A DNA stretch of 35,464 nt from Planctomyces sp. (GCA_013822855.1 PNLE01000018.1:1-35464); one strand, 5' to 3'. Positions 22,404-34,030 are shown, counted from the stretch's first letter. Translations and numbers: made by a program. Notes: generated by a model from the letters alone, not told the origin.

Positions 22404-23023
22404 CTGAAAAAGGAGGGAAAGCGGCTCGGCTTACCCACGATCCTTCGCGACCGAAATGAATATCAGCCGTTGCCAACACTCGAATCTAGCTTTTTCTTAA
22501 GCAAACAGGGCTGGATTCGACAACACGGTGGAAACCCACCTGACGATCCATCCCAAGCATAGATCCAGTTCCAGCGAAACTTCGCTGTTTACCGGACGCC
22601 CACACTCGGATTCCGATTCTCGAAGTCGACCGCGAAACGAGTGATTCCAAGTAGGGTGTACGCGAGATTGGCGAGCAAGACGGCCTGTCAGCCGGCATTT
22701 TGACTCCCTTTGACTCCCTATCGACTGGGGTTTGCACCAAGACCCATCGTGCCATGTCGGTTGAAACCTCAAGGGCAGCCCACGGAACGAGGGAATCCCC
22801 TTAGTCCTCGCCCGCAAAATCGATAAAGGCTGCGGGATCCCCAATCGAACTTCAGGCCGAATTCAGCAAGTCCCCGCACGGCAACATCTGTTGACAATTT
22901 GCAACCTAGGTTTACCGATGCCTGCCAGCCCTTCCGAAGTGGTTGCGCAAGCGGGGGATCGCCGTCGCACTCCGGCGATCATCACCATCCTGGCTTCGGA
23001 CCGACTCCGTTCAGGCGGACGAC
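22404..23023. other. intergenic region between divergent genes
   Basis: 620 bases between the divergently read deacetylase and ammonium-sensor genes. No supported gene. TTGACAATTTGC around 22892 could be a -35-like element, but I see no convincing partner. Confidence 0.4.
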
Positions 23024-26000
23024 ATGCTCGACCCGACTCAGTCAGTCTCACTCATGTGGGTGATGTGCGCCGCCGTCCTCGTCTTCATGATGCAGGGCGG
23101 ATTTTGCCTCCTCGAGGCGGGGGTGACCCGCACGAAGAACAGCATCAACGTCGCCCTCAAGAACCTCACCGACTTCTGCATCTCCGCCCTGATCTTTTGG
23201 ATCTTCGGGTACGGATTGATGTTCGGTGAGAGCGCCAACGGCTGGATCGGCACGTCCCATTTCATGCCGGACGAGCATTTCCTCCTGGGTTCAACCGGCT
23301 CAGGAGTGGTGAGTGGCGGAGCGGCCATGGCGCTCGGCTTCTTTCTCTTCCAGATGATGTTTTGCGGCACATCGACCACGATCGTCTCCGGCGCGGTGGC
23401 GGAACGTATCCGGTTCGCGGGCTATCTGGTCTTGACCGTGATCCTGTCCGGCCTCGTCTATCCCGTCTTCGGGCATTGGGCCTGGGGTGGCGCGGACTCG
23501 GGCCACTCGACGGGTTGGCTAGCCAAACTCGGCTTTGTCGACTTTGCCGGCTCAACGGTCGTCCATGCCGTCGGCGGATGGTTCTCACTGGCTGCAGTGC
23601 TGATTATTGGCCCTCGACTCGGCCGTTTCGACACGAAGTCACCTCGCATTCGCGGCCACAATCTCGTGCTCGCCACATGTGGAGTGATGCTGCTCTGGGT
23701 CGGGTGGTTCGGGTTCAATGGGGGTAGCACGTTCGCCCTGAACGGACAGGTCCCCCGGATCCTCGTCGCCACCAACCTCGCGGCGGTGGCCAGTTGCCTC
23801 ACTGCCCTCTTCATGGCCTGGTGGATCGAAAAGCGAGCCGTGGTGGAAATGACGCTCAACGGTGCTTTGGGCGGCCTGGTCGCGGTGACCGCCTCATGCC
23901 ACATCATTCCCTTCTGGGGTGCCGTCCTGCTGGGGATCGGCGCGGGTGTAATCTCTGTCGCGGTGACGTATCTGCTGGACGACTTAAAAATCGACGATGT
24001 CGTCTCCGCCGTCCCCGTCCATGCCGCCTGCGGACTCTTCGGCACCGTCTTCTGGCCTCTCTTCACACCGGCCGACCGCTTTCAACAGGGGATGAGTTGT
24101 CTTGAACAATTTGGCGTTCAATTGCTTGGCTCGGCGACGGCATTTGGCTGGGCCTTCGGAGTGGGCGGAGCCTGCATTTACCTCGTCAACAAGTTCATGC
24201 CCCTCCGGGTGCGGGCCCGGGACGAGATTGTCGGCCTGAACTTTGTCGAACATGGCGCTTCGAACGATCTGGCCGAACTCATGAGCACCATGAGCGACCA
24301 TCGCATCCGCGGCGAATTCACCCAGCATGTGTTTGTGGAGCCCCATAGCGAGGTGGGCCAGATCGCCGCCGAATACAACCGCGTCCTCGACCGGGTGACC
24401 GACGAGATCCGCGCCCGTGAAGACACCTCTCGGGCCCTCAAATCGGCCGAGGAAAAGTATCGCAGCATTTTTGAGAACGCCGTCGAAGGGATTTTCCAGA
24501 CCTCGCCCAGCGGCGTTTACATGAACGTCAATCCGGCACTCGCCAAGATCTACGGGTATGACTCCCCCAACGACCTGATCGCCGGTGTGCAGAACATCGC
24601 CGCCGATCTGTACGTCCAGCCCGGACGCCGTGAGGAGTTCTGCCGTTTAATTGAGACCGAAGGGGCAGTGAAGGGCTTTGTTTCGGAAGTTCGCCGCCGC
24701 GATGGCAGCACCATCTGGATCTCGGAGAACGCCCATCCCGTCAAAAACGCTTCGGGACGGATCCTCTACTATGAGGGTTCCGTGGAAGACGTGACGGAAG
24801 TTCGCCGAGCCGAACAGTGGCGAGCCGAGAAGGCCGAGGCCGAGGCGGCCAACGAGGCCAAGAGCCACTTCCTGGCCAAGATGAGCCATGAGATCCGCAC
24901 ACCGCTCAATGGTGTGATCGGGATGTTCGATCTGCTCAAGACGACCCAGCTCGACGAGCGTCAGCGGCGTTACCTGACGATCGGCCGCAATTCCGCCGAC
25001 ACACTCCTGGGCCTCATCAACGATATTCTCGATCTCTCGAAGATCGAAGCCGGCCGCATGGAACTCGATGTGGTCGATTTCGATCTCCACCAGCTTGTGG
25101 AAGACATCTCGGAAATGTTCGTCCATCGGGCCGAGAGCAAGGGAGTCGAACTCGCCTGCCACATCGCTCCCGACGTCCCCTCGCGCATCGAAGGGGATCC
25201 CGAGCGGCTCCGGCAGATTCTCGTCAACCTCGTCGGCAACGCCCTGAAATTCACTTCCGAGGGGTATGTCCTCATCAAGGCCACGATCGCGGATGGTGCC
25301 GACGGCGGCAACATTCTGCGGCTGCTGGTCAAAGACACCGGGATCGGCATTTCCCCCGCCCAGCAGCAGAAGCTGTTCCAACCTTTCCAGCAGGCCGATG
25401 TCACCACTTCGCGGCGTTTTGGTGGAACGGGGCTGGGCCTGTCGATCTGCCGGCAACTGACCGATCTGATGCACGGCACCATCCGCATCGACAGCCAAGT
25501 GGGTGCGGGAACGTCGTTCTACGTCGAAATCCCGTTGGCCACGGCCCCCAACATCATACCGGCCACCGATCACGAACCACTCGCCGGTGTGCGGGTGCTG
25601 CTGGTCGACGACAATGAGATCAATCTGGAAATCCTCAGCGAACACCTGACGGCTTGGGGCTGCCGCGTCAGCAAGTGTCTCTCGGCCGACACCGCGCTGT
25701 CGATCCTCTCGAAGCCCGCAGGAGCGGCCCAGCCGTTCTCGATCGCGATCATCGACAAGCAGATGCCGGGAATCGACGGCGAAATGCTTGCCGGAAGCAT
25801 CCGGCAGCTTCCGGGCGTCGAAGATCTGCGGATCCTCATGCTCACCAGCGTCGATTTTAGCGAGTCGGGAGTCAACGGATTGCCGCCGTGGGATGCGTGG
25901 ATCAACAAGCCCGTGCGGGCCGGTCGTTTGCTGGAAATGTTGCTCAAACTCCGCGAGTGCGTGCCACTATTCAGCCGACCGGAAACGCCCGCCCTCGAGG

Positions 26001-26956
26001 AGCCTTTCCAGTCCAAGGCGCGATCGGCCCGGATTCTCGTCGCCGATGACAATGAAGTGAACCTGCTCGTCACCACCGAACTCCTCCAGTCCCAAGGTTT
26101 CGAAACAGAAACCGCAGACGATGGCACGGTCGCCCTCGACAAGGTGAAGCGGCACGACTATGACCTGATTCTCATGGATTGCCAGATGCCGCTCATGGAT
26201 GGATTCGAAGCCACCCGCCAGATCCGGGAGTGGGAGCAATCCCAAGGAAAGGGCAGACGCATTCCGATCGTCGCTTTGACCGCCAACGCGATCCAGGGAG
26301 ACGATAACCGATGCCGGCAGGCCGGGATGGATGGCTATCTCACCAAGCCGATCGATCATGCGGCACTCAGTTCGACTTTGATTCAGATGCTGTCCGGCAC
26401 GCACCGGGAGGAATTCCGCCGCGAGAGCGACGAGGATTCGGCGTCCATCTCGTCGACCACCTCCACCACTTCGCACGCGGTGAAGATCGAGACGACGGTG
26501 ACGATGGAGTCGAACAGGTCGACCGGCAATCCACCAACGGCCTTCTCGGCGGATGCCGAGATCCCTCCGCCCGTCGTCATCGAGGAGGCGGTGGTTTTTG
26601 ACGAATTGCTGAGCCGCTGCCGCCGGGATACCGACTTCGCCATGCGGGTGCTGCAGAAATTCGCCCTGCGGATCACGACGGACAAGGCCCAACTCGCACT
26701 GGCGCTCGCCGCCTATGACGTGAAAATCCTGCAATCCGTGGCCCATTCCCTTAAGGGAGCGGCCGCCAATGTGGGTGCCCGACGTCTCTCGCAACTTGCG
26801 GGGAGCCTGGAAACACAACTTCGAGCGGATTCCCCCTTGTCTGTCGATCAGCTTTTGACCGATCTTATCGGCGAGGTGGATCGCGTCCGCGGCTGGATCG
26901 AAAACAAGCTCGCCGGGGAATCCAATCCGGCACAGGCCTTGTCCCGAACAACCTGA
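23024..26956 (+). CDS. ammonium transporter-hybrid histidine kinase fusion
   Basis: 1310 residues from ATG 23024; the frame stays open further upstream, but the first Amt helix begins just after this Met. Residues 1-400 are an 11-helix Amt/Rh channel ([35 protein letters not shown]). Then a HAMP-like linker (about 420-475), a PAS domain (about 480-600), HisKA with [11 protein letters not shown] (phospho-acceptor H622), an ATPase with NLVGNALKF and GTGLGLSIC, receiver 1 (D862-D863, D911), receiver 2 (D1008-D1009, D1052) and HPt [11 protein letters not shown] (H1241). Such fusions are thought to read ammonium through the channel and start a phosphorelay. The next gene is its likely output. Confidence 0.92.
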   Translation: MLDPTQSVSLMWVMCAAVLVFMMQGGFCLLEAGVTRTKNSINVALKNLTDFCISALIFWIFGYGLMFGESANGWIGTSHFMPDEHFLLGSTGSGVVSGGAAMALGFFLFQMMFCGTSTTIVSGAVAERIRFAGYLVLTVILSGLVYPVFGHWAWGGADSGHSTGWLAKLGFVDFAGSTVVHAVGGWFSLAAVLIIGPRLGRFDTKSPRIRGHNLVLATCGVMLLWVGWFGFNGGSTFALNGQVPRILVATNLAAVASCLTALFMAWWIEKRAVVEMTLNGALGGLVAVTASCHIIPFWGAVLLGIGAGVISVAVTYLLDDLKIDDVVSAVPVHAACGLFGTVFWPLFTPADRFQQGMSCLEQFGVQLLGSATAFGWAFGVGGACIYLVNKFMPLRVRARDEIVGLNFVEHGASNDLAELMSTMSDHRIRGEFTQHVFVEPHSEVGQIAAEYNRVLDRVTDEIRAREDTSRALKSAEEKYRSIFENAVEGIFQTSPSGVYMNVNPALAKIYGYDSPNDLIAGVQNIAADLYVQPGRREEFCRLIETEGAVKGFVSEVRRRDGSTIWISENAHPVKNASGRILYYEGSVEDVTEVRRAEQWRAEKAEAEAANEAKSHFLAKMSHEIRTPLNGVIGMFDLLKTTQLDERQRRYLTIGRNSADTLLGLINDILDLSKIEAGRMELDVVDFDLHQLVEDISEMFVHRAESKGVELACHIAPDVPSRIEGDPERLRQILVNLVGNALKFTSEGYVLIKATIADGADGGNILRLLVKDTGIGISPAQQQKLFQPFQQADVTTSRRFGGTGLGLSICRQLTDLMHGTIRIDSQVGAGTSFYVEIPLATAPNIIPATDHEPLAGVRVLLVDDNEINLEILSEHLTAWGCRVSKCLSADTALSILSKPAGAAQPFSIAIIDKQMPGIDGEMLAGSIRQLPGVEDLRILMLTSVDFSESGVNGLPPWDAWINKPVRAGRLLEMLLKLRECVPLFSRPETPALEEPFQSKARSARILVADDNEVNLLVTTELLQSQGFETETADDGTVALDKVKRHDYDLILMDCQMPLMDGFEATRQIREWEQSQGKGRRIPIVALTANAIQGDDNRCRQAGMDGYLTKPIDHAALSSTLIQMLSGTHREEFRRESDEDSASISSTTSTTSHAVKIETTVTMESNRSTGNPPTAFSADAEIPPPVVIEEAVVFDELLSRCRRDTDFAMRVLQKFALRITTDKAQLALALAAYDVKILQSVAHSLKGAAANVGARRLSQLAGSLETQLRADSPLSVDQLLTDLIGEVDRVRGWIENKLAGESNPAQALSRTT

Positions 26957-26992
26957 TCTCAAACCGAATTGCACAACGCGGGAGCAGGTTCG

Positions 26993-28006
26993 ATGAAAAT
27001 CCTGATCGTCGACGACGACGACATGATCCTGGAAATGCTGGAACACATCCTTGTGCCCGCCGGGTATGAGGTGCTCCGCGCCAACGACGGAGCCACGGCG
27101 TTGGACATTTTGTCCCAGGAGCCGTGCCGCCTCGTGATCTCCGACTGGGACATGCCGGGAATGAGCGGCATTGAACTCTGCCGAGCGGTTCGTTCGCAGG
27201 ATTTCGTCAGCTACATCTACGTGCTGCTTTTGACGAGTCACGACAGTCGGGAGTCGCTGGTCGAAGGCATGATCGCCGGTGCCGACGACTTCGTGAACAA
27301 GCCGTTCGACCCCGAGGAACTGCTTGTCCGCCTGCGGGCCGGGGTGCGGGTCTTGTCCCTGGAAACACGGGAAGTTCTGATTCACTCGCTGGCCAAGCTG
27401 ACGGAATCGAGAGATCCCGACACGGGCCATCACTTGGAACGAGTCCAGCATTATTCGCGCGTCTTGGCCGACGAACTCAGCCGATCGGAGGCCTTCAAGG
27501 ATCAGATCGACGCCGAGTTTATCCGCCTGGTTTTCCTCACCAGCCCGTTGCATGACATCGGCAAGGTGGGGGTTCCCGACAGCGTGCTGCTCAAGCCCGG
27601 CAAGCTGACGCTGGAAGAGTTCGAGATCATGAAGCGGCATACGTCACTGGGTGCCGACACCCTGTCGTCGGCCCTGGAGCGAATGCCCGAGGCGCGCTTC
27701 CTGCAGGTGGCTCGCGACATCGCCGCCAGCCATCACGAAAAATTCGATGGCAGCGGTTACCCCTATGGGCTCAAGGGAACCGACATCCCGCTGGCCGCCC
27801 GGATTGTGGCGCTCGCCGATGTCTACGACGCGTTGACCACCAAACGCGTCTACAAGGAAGCCTATTCGCCGGAAGCGACCCGCGAGATCATCGTCAACTC
27901 TTCGGGCAGCCATTTCGATCCCGAAATCGTCGAAGCCTTTCTCTCGTGCGAGCACATGTTCGACGTCATCCGCGAACGCTTCGGCGAAATGTCGTCGCTG
28001 CCATAA
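26993..28006 (+). CDS. HD-GYP response regulator (c-di-GMP phosphodiesterase)
   Basis: 337 residues. An N-terminal receiver (DDDD at residues 6-9, phospho-acceptor D51 in SDWDMPG, K in NKPFDPEE) is joined to an HD-GYP domain with H187 D188 in LHDIGKVGVPD, HH at 246-247 and GSGYP (252-256). Hydrolyses cyclic di-GMP when phosphorylated. It begins 36 bases after the hybrid kinase and is probably co-transcribed, so ammonium may be linked to c-di-GMP level. Confidence 0.92.
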   Translation: MKILIVDDDDMILEMLEHILVPAGYEVLRANDGATALDILSQEPCRLVISDWDMPGMSGIELCRAVRSQDFVSYIYVLLLTSHDSRESLVEGMIAGADDFVNKPFDPEELLVRLRAGVRVLSLETREVLIHSLAKLTESRDPDTGHHLERVQHYSRVLADELSRSEAFKDQIDAEFIRLVFLTSPLHDIGKVGVPDSVLLKPGKLTLEEFEIMKRHTSLGADTLSSALERMPEARFLQVARDIAASHHEKFDGSGYPYGLKGTDIPLAARIVALADVYDALTTKRVYKEAYSPEATREIIVNSSGSHFDPEIVEAFLSCEHMFDVIRERFGEMSSLP

Positions 28007-28056
28007 AACAGCGAGGCGGACCTTTGACTCGATCGGCATGATGAGACCGCGTGATT

Positions 28057-29499
28057 TCAGGCCGACATCCGATGGAAGCGGTCCCGCAGCGCGGGCTGGC
28101 AGGTCTTGAGACGTTCCGTGATCCGCTCCAGCCCCATCGACCGGGAACCTTTCACCAGAATGGCGTCCCCTTCCTCGATCCAGCATTCGAGCAACATCCA
28201 CGCCATTTCGACATCCTTGGCCACCGCCAGTCGATGCGGCGACAGATTCGTCGCACGAGCCGCCTTCGCGACGATGTCCGCGTATCGGCCGATCGCCAGG
28301 ATGAAATCGATCGACAAGCCCCCCGCCAGTTGGCCCACCCGGCGGTGCTCGCGCTCGCTGATCTCGCCCAGTTCCGCCATGTCGCCAATGACGGCGATCG
28401 TGCGGGTTTCTTCTCGCTCGCCCAGTTCTTCCAATGTTCGCAATGCAGCCGCCATCGCCGAGGGACTGGCGTTGTAGCAGTCGTCCAGAATCGTCAGCGA
28501 AGCGTGAGGCACAAGGGCGCAGCGGCCACCCACTGGCTGCCACGCCGCCAGATGATCGGCGATCTCGGCACCGGAAAGGCCGATCTCTCGCGCCACCGCG
28601 ATCGCCAACCCGGCATTCTGCACGAAGTGCCGGGCCACCGAGCGAATCAGGTACTCCTGGCCATCCATGGTGAAGCGATGACCATCCCGCACCGTGCGGA
28701 CATGGCTGATCACCCAGTCGTTCACCCCGTCCTCACCGACAGTCATCGTCCGGCAGGCCGCTTTCTGGCGGAGTACCAGCGCGAAGGGGTCGTGTCCGGG
28801 AAAGACCGCAGTGCCGTTGGCGGGGAGCGATTCGAACAACTCCCCTTTGGCATCGGCCACATCCCGCGGGGTGCCGAAGGTCTCCAGATGAGCGAGGCCG
28901 ACGCTCGTGATGATGCCGATCTCGGGCTGGGCGATGTCACACAAGGCGGCGATATCCCCACGGCGGCCAGCCCCCATCTCGAGAACGACGAACTCATCGC
29001 TGCCCGGGTCGAGTTCCAGCAGGGAGAGGGGCAAGCCGATCGAATTGTTGAAGTTGGCCGGACTTTGCCGACCCGTGTAGCGCGACTTGAGGATCGTATG
29101 CAGCATGTCGCGAGTGCTGGTCTTCCCCACACTCCCCGTCACGCCGATCACCAGGCCATCGAATTCATCACGCTGCGAAGCGGCCAGCAGTTGGAGTGCC
29201 AGCAGCGAATCGTCGACAATCACTACCGGCAATGTGATGCGGGCCCCGCGGTAGGTCGTTTCGAAGGCCGATTCGATGATGGCGAACGCTGCCCCGGCAG
29301 CCTGTGCGGCGGCGAGGAACTCATGCCCATCTCGCGACCCTGTGGAAAGGGCGACAAACAGGTCGCCTGCGGCCAGCGTCCGTGTGTCCATCGATACCCG
29401 GCCGGAGAACCGGGCCTGGGCCTTCTCGATCGCTCTGGCATCACCCGCCAGCCGGCCACCCAGCATCGTCGCCAGCAGTTTCATCGGGTGACGCTTCAT
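28057..29499 (-). CDS. murF: UDP-N-acetylmuramoyl-tripeptide-D-alanyl-D-alanine ligase
   Basis: 480 residues, normal for MurF. Adds D-Ala-D-Ala to the UDP-MurNAc-tripeptide in the cytoplasm. N-terminal substrate domain (SMDTRTLAAGDLFVAL), central ATPase with P-loop GVTGSVGKTS (K126) and EMGAGRRGDIA, C-terminal domain with DDCYNASP. Downstream of murE in the same operon with a gap of about 150 bases. It supports a peptidoglycan wall in this planctomycete. Confidence 0.95.
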   Translation of the reverse strand: MKRHPMKLLATMLGGRLAGDARAIEKAQARFSGRVSMDTRTLAAGDLFVALSTGSRDGHEFLAAAQAAGAAFAIIESAFETTYRGARITLPVVIVDDSLLALQLLAASQRDEFDGLVIGVTGSVGKTSTRDMLHTILKSRYTGRQSPANFNNSIGLPLSLLELDPGSDEFVVLEMGAGRRGDIAALCDIAQPEIGIITSVGLAHLETFGTPRDVADAKGELFESLPANGTAVFPGHDPFALVLRQKAACRTMTVGEDGVNDWVISHVRTVRDGHRFTMDGQEYLIRSVARHFVQNAGLAIAVAREIGLSGAEIADHLAAWQPVGGRCALVPHASLTILDDCYNASPSAMAAALRTLEELGEREETRTIAVIGDMAELGEISEREHRRVGQLAGGLSIDFILAIGRYADIVAKAARATNLSPHRLAVAKDVEMAWMLLECWIEEGDAILVKGSRSMGLERITERLKTCQPALRDRFHRMSA

Positions 29500-29653
29500 C
29501 GCAAGGCTCCCGCAATGGGTCGAATCGGCAAAAAGTACGACGCCAGGGAAAGGATCATCGATTTCGCCGAAAAGGAGTGGGCGGGAAGGAGGAGGCGGGT
29601 GCGAAGTTCAAGGTTCACGACGAGTTCGAGCAGACTGCCACAGAAGGTCGGCA

Positions 29654-31264
29654 TTAGGCACTCACCCTCTGGAATGTTTCAACCGGTGCGAGAGCCTGAT
29701 TCGGAACCATGGTTGTTTGAATCATGGGCAACGGGGGTGTGGACAGGGGGTTGATGGAAGTGGCGACCCTTCGGCTTTCGAGATAATCCAGCACAACACG
29801 GCGGTCGTCGAAGGGACGCCGTTCACCTCGCACGATCTGTTCAGTCTCGTGGCCTTTGCCCGCGATGAGAACCACATCGCCCGGCTGGGCCGCATCGATC
29901 GCCCGCTGAATCGCGAGTGCGCGGTCGAGTTCCATGATCATCTCAACCCGGCCTGCGGGGAGACCCTGTGCGATTTGGCCGGCGATCATGGCGGGATCCT
30001 CGGAGCGTGGATTGTCGCTCGTGATGATTGCCAGATCAGCATTTCCCGCCGCCTGTCCCAAAAGTGGCCGCTTGGAGGGATCACGATCTCCTCCCGCACC
30101 GAAAACACAAATCAGGCGACCGCTGGAAAGTCCGCGAAGGGATGCCAGTGATCGACTCAGCGCGTCGGGTGTGTGGGCGTAGTCGACAAAGACATCGAAG
30201 GCTTCACTCCAGGCACAACGCTCCATCCGTCCAGGAACAGGCCGAAATTCCTCCAGAGCCATCGCCATTTCGAGCAACGGGATTTTCCAAGTCAGACCGG
30301 TCGCCATCGCCGCTAGGGCATTCTCGACATTGTGGCGACCAATCAGTCGGATGCGCAGGTTGACGGACTGCCCCTGGAACTGGACGCGGAAAACCGTTCC
30401 GGCCATCGACTCTTCCAGAATCTGAGCCGAGAGATCCGCATCGGAAGTGATGCCGTAGCGGATCAATCGACACTCCGGCGGAACCAGTCCCACCAATGAC
30501 GAGGCACCCGCATCGCCCACATGCAACGCGACCACACCACCAGGCTTCACCAGATCGAGAATCCGGGCTTTGGCGGCACGATACGAGGCGAAGTCGCCAT
30601 GATAGTCGAGATGGTCGTGCGTGATGTTCGTCACGATTGCACAATCGAGCGGCAATGCGGCGGCCCGGTGCTGATCCAATGCGTGGCTCGAAAGTTCCAT
30701 GGCGAGATGACTTGTGCCTCGGGTCACCATCCGGTGCTGCCAATGGGCCAGCAGTTTGGCGTCCGGCGTTGTCAAAGAAGGAGGTTCCGCCCGGTATCCA
30801 TCGAAGTACTCGACCGTTCCCAGCACACCGATCCGGTGACCCGCCCGAGTCATGATGGCCCGGGTCATCCAGGTGACTGTCGTCTTCCCGTTGGTTCCGG
30901 TGACCCCCATCATCTTCAGCCGGGCATAGGGATGGCCGAAAAGGGCCTGGCACAAATAGGAATATGCACCCCGCGGATTGGCCACGATGCACTGGGGCAG
31001 CGGGCAATTGGGAATCAACTGGGCCGTGATCACACCCACCGCGCCACGCGCCGCCGCATCGGCGACGAAATTCTGGCCGCACCCGGCATTCCCCTGCGCC
31101 GCCACGAACAGCGATCTGGGTCGACACTCCCGGCTATCGAGCGTGATGTCGGCGAAATGCAGATCCCCCGCTCCAATGAGCTGGGCCGTGGGGAGATGTT
31201 CGCGCAAACTGAGCGATGCGGGGAGCACGTGCTGTGGTGGCATGTGAAGCGCCTCCTTGCGCAT
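29654..31264 (-). CDS. murE: UDP-N-acetylmuramoyl-alanyl-glutamate meso-diaminopimelate ligase
   Basis: 536 residues. P-loop GVTGTNGKTT (K127), the middle-domain motif ITHDHLDYHG and the C-terminal DNPR (417-420) followed by SEDP. DNPR is the family determinant for adding meso-diaminopimelate rather than lysine. A start at MPPQHVL, seven codons in, is also possible. First gene of a murE-murF pair. Confidence 0.95.
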   Translation of the reverse strand: MRKEALHMPPQHVLPASLSLREHLPTAQLIGAGDLHFADITLDSRECRPRSLFVAAQGNAGCGQNFVADAAARGAVGVITAQLIPNCPLPQCIVANPRGAYSYLCQALFGHPYARLKMMGVTGTNGKTTVTWMTRAIMTRAGHRIGVLGTVEYFDGYRAEPPSLTTPDAKLLAHWQHRMVTRGTSHLAMELSSHALDQHRAAALPLDCAIVTNITHDHLDYHGDFASYRAAKARILDLVKPGGVVALHVGDAGASSLVGLVPPECRLIRYGITSDADLSAQILEESMAGTVFRVQFQGQSVNLRIRLIGRHNVENALAAMATGLTWKIPLLEMAMALEEFRPVPGRMERCAWSEAFDVFVDYAHTPDALSRSLASLRGLSSGRLICVFGAGGDRDPSKRPLLGQAAGNADLAIITSDNPRSEDPAMIAGQIAQGLPAGRVEMIMELDRALAIQRAIDAAQPGDVVLIAGKGHETEQIVRGERRPFDDRRVVLDYLESRRVATSINPLSTPPLPMIQTTMVPNQALAPVETFQRVSA

Positions 31265-31486
31265 CCGCTTCCGGCATCCTGCCAGTTAACGGGGGGGGAC
31301 TGAACCAATCAAAACTTCTTGATCCGTCTCTCGGTACAGTCCTTCATCGAACCATTTCCGCCGAAGAATGCGTCGGATTCTGGCGATTTGCCGAATCCGG
31401 TCAATACGAAGCGGCAAGAAGTGCCGGTCGAGATCCCCTCCGAACAAAGTTGCCAGAAGTCACGCCGCACGACAAGAATCATCCGC

Positions 31487-34030
31487 ATGACTGCGTCCGC
31501 CATGCTCATCCGCAATCTTTGCGTCCACAACCTCCAAGGGATCGACCTCGATTTGCCACTGCGGCAATTGATTGTCGTCACTGGCGTGAGTGGTTCAGGC
31601 AAAACCAGCCTCGCTTTCGACACGCTCTTCGTGGAAGGCCAGCGGCGATACCTCGAGACATTCTCCCTGGCGACACGACAGCAATTGGAGAAGTTTGAGC
31701 GACCAGCCGTCGATCGACTCGAAAACATCCCCCCGGCGATCGCCCTCCGGCAGCTTGCCCAGACCGGGCATCTGTCTTCCCAAGCGTCGGCTAACTCCAG
31801 TGACTTCGGTTCGCTTACGGGAATCGGCGACCATTTGAAACTGCTCTATCTGTGGCATGGGCAACTGGTTTGCCCAAATTGCGGACAGTTTGTGGAAGCC
31901 ATGTCCCCCGGACGATTGGCTACGAAACTGGCTCAACTTCCCAGCGGAACGCGTTTTCTGGTGACGTTTCCCGTAACCAGCCACGCATCGCAGACTCAAT
32001 CCGATAGTGATGCCGAATCCTGCTCTCCACGCCGCACGGTGAAAGCCGCCGCTAAGAAAGCCACCACAAAGGCCAAGCCCCCATCCCAAGGATCCGAACG
32101 CAAACGGCAACTGGCCCTGTGGGACGAGTATCGCCGGGCCGGTTTTCGTAGGGCGATTGTCCGATCCACAACGGACATGGCTGCTTTCCGCACAGTGGAG
32201 CTTGGGGGAGACTTTCCCGAGAAGGAGGATCTCGTTGATGTGGTGATCGACCGCCTGACCAGCGGGAGCCACACCATTGAGCGGCTCATGGAAAGCTGCG
32301 AGACCGCCCTGCGGGCCGGGCGAGGACGGACCAATATCTGGAGCCAATCCATCACGGGCGATGAAGATTTCGAGCACCACCAACTCGACGGCAAGGCCTG
32401 GGTCCTGCATCGGTATGCGACCTCCCTCCGGTGCCAGACTTGCCACATCGATTTCCCGCAACCGCAGCTCTCCCTGCTCGATGAGGCATCGAGTTCGGAA
32501 TTTATAGGGGAATCCGATTTTTCCTCATCAGCCGATTTATTACAGCGGGCACTCCAATTGCAGGATGTTTGCTGGAGGGATCTTTCGCAAAAAACTCCCC
32601 TGCAACTCGTCCCGTGGCTCAACGAGGTGATCGACTCGACGAATGGGCAAGACGCGCAACAGCGCGACCGACACATGTGGGAAGCGGCGCTCGACCGAGT
32701 CGACTGGGCCGTTCGATTGGGGCTTGGGGAAATCCCCATTGCACGCCGCACCAAGGACTTGTCAGGGACGGAACTTCGTCGGTCGCGGCTCGTCCCGTTG
32801 TTGGCTGCCGGCTTGGTGCAGACGCTCTATGTCTTCGATGAGCCGTTGGCCGGCCTTGACGAGGAAAACGCTACGAAAGTGCTCGAAGCCATCACAACTT
32901 TGAAGCAAGGCGGGAACAGCCTGCTCTTGGTGGAGCACCATCCGTTGGCCCGATCGAAGGCCGATTATCTGGTGGAGCTTGGTCCGGGAGCCGGAAGCGC
33001 GGGAGGCCAAGTCGTCTTCGCTGGCCCCATCGAGACGACATCATCCTTCTCGAAAGACGCTCTTCAAACTCCCAGTCATCAAGCCTCATGTGTGACGCGG
33101 CTGCGAGCACCTCGCGAACCGACTGGTTGGATCGAGCGGGAGCCGATCACGCTCCGGCATCTCTCCCGTTTTTCCATCCGCCTGCCGCTGGGCATGTTGT
33201 GTGTCGTGAACGGCCCTCCTGGTGCAGGGAAGTCGACTGTGGTGATCGACTCGCTGAGAACGGAAAACATGAGTGGCGACTTCCCGCGATTGGTGGGACA
33301 GCCGCTGTTAGCGGTCGACTCCTCGCCGCTGGCGGGTTCCCGCAGTCAAATGGTCATTGCCATGCTGGGACTCTTCGGCGAAGTGCGATCCCTTTTCGCC
33401 CAGACTCCCGAAGCCAAGACGCGGCAGATCAATGCGAGGTTTTTCAGTCTCCATGTCGCGGGGAGCGGTCGCTGCGCTCCTTGCAAGGGAACCGGACGCC
33501 TTGCCACCGACCTGACCTACTTCGAGGAGGCGGAGATCCCCTGTCCCAACTGTCTGGGTCGGCGGTACCGACACGACGCGCTGGAGATCCGGTTTCGCGG
33601 CCTCAACATGGCGGAAGTACTCGATTTGACGATCGCCGACGCCCTCGGCCACTTCAAGGGGCATGGCAAGCTTCTTCAAGCGTTGACCATGCTCTCCCGG
33701 ACGGGCCTAGCCTACCTGCGTCTGGGCCAAAGCCTGGGGACTCTTTCCGGCGGCGAACGGCAGCGGGTGAAGCTTTCCATCGCACTGGGCAAGCCTTCCG
33801 AAAAATCGATCTTCGTGTGTGATGAACCCAGCTTGGGCCTGCATCCCCAGGATGTCACCCGATTGATCGACTGCTTTCAGCAATTGGTGGATGTCGGCCA
33901 TACGGTCTGGATCGCCGACTCTCATCCACAGTTCGTGGAGGCCGCCGACTGGCTGATCACACTTCAAAAATCCCCACAACCCCTTGACACCCGAATCACC
34001 TTCGAAGGCCGACCGGACATGATCAAGTGA
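31487..34030 (+). CDS. UvrA paralogue (ABC excinuclease-like ATPase)
   Basis: 847 residues from ATG 31487; ATG 31502 is an alternative. First ATPase: P-loop VSGSGKTS (K39), degenerate signature DLSGTELRRSR, Walker B YVFDEPLAGLD. Second: P-loop GPPGAGKST (K582), signature TLSGGERQRV (L753 on), Walker B VCDEPSLGLHP. CxxC pairs at CPNC, CQTC and CAPC...CPNC supply zinc sites. Shorter than repair UvrA (about 940), with an atypical first signature and an Ala/Lys-rich insert. Probably a specialised UvrA2-like protein in damage tolerance or drug resistance rather than the main repair enzyme. Confidence 0.88.
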   Translation: MTASAMLIRNLCVHNLQGIDLDLPLRQLIVVTGVSGSGKTSLAFDTLFVEGQRRYLETFSLATRQQLEKFERPAVDRLENIPPAIALRQLAQTGHLSSQASANSSDFGSLTGIGDHLKLLYLWHGQLVCPNCGQFVEAMSPGRLATKLAQLPSGTRFLVTFPVTSHASQTQSDSDAESCSPRRTVKAAAKKATTKAKPPSQGSERKRQLALWDEYRRAGFRRAIVRSTTDMAAFRTVELGGDFPEKEDLVDVVIDRLTSGSHTIERLMESCETALRAGRGRTNIWSQSITGDEDFEHHQLDGKAWVLHRYATSLRCQTCHIDFPQPQLSLLDEASSSEFIGESDFSSSADLLQRALQLQDVCWRDLSQKTPLQLVPWLNEVIDSTNGQDAQQRDRHMWEAALDRVDWAVRLGLGEIPIARRTKDLSGTELRRSRLVPLLAAGLVQTLYVFDEPLAGLDEENATKVLEAITTLKQGGNSLLLVEHHPLARSKADYLVELGPGAGSAGGQVVFAGPIETTSSFSKDALQTPSHQASCVTRLRAPREPTGWIEREPITLRHLSRFSIRLPLGMLCVVNGPPGAGKSTVVIDSLRTENMSGDFPRLVGQPLLAVDSSPLAGSRSQMVIAMLGLFGEVRSLFAQTPEAKTRQINARFFSLHVAGSGRCAPCKGTGRLATDLTYFEEAEIPCPNCLGRRYRHDALEIRFRGLNMAEVLDLTIADALGHFKGHGKLLQALTMLSRTGLAYLRLGQSLGTLSGGERQRVKLSIALGKPSEKSIFVCDEPSLGLHPQDVTRLIDCFQQLVDVGHTVWIADSHPQFVEAADWLITLQKSPQPLDTRITFEGRPDMIK

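Noticed and set aside
25967-27640. 557-codon minus-strand frame over the kinase and HD-GYP genes
   Set aside because: Both plus-strand proteins have intact catalytic motifs. The minus frame is a GC-skew shadow.
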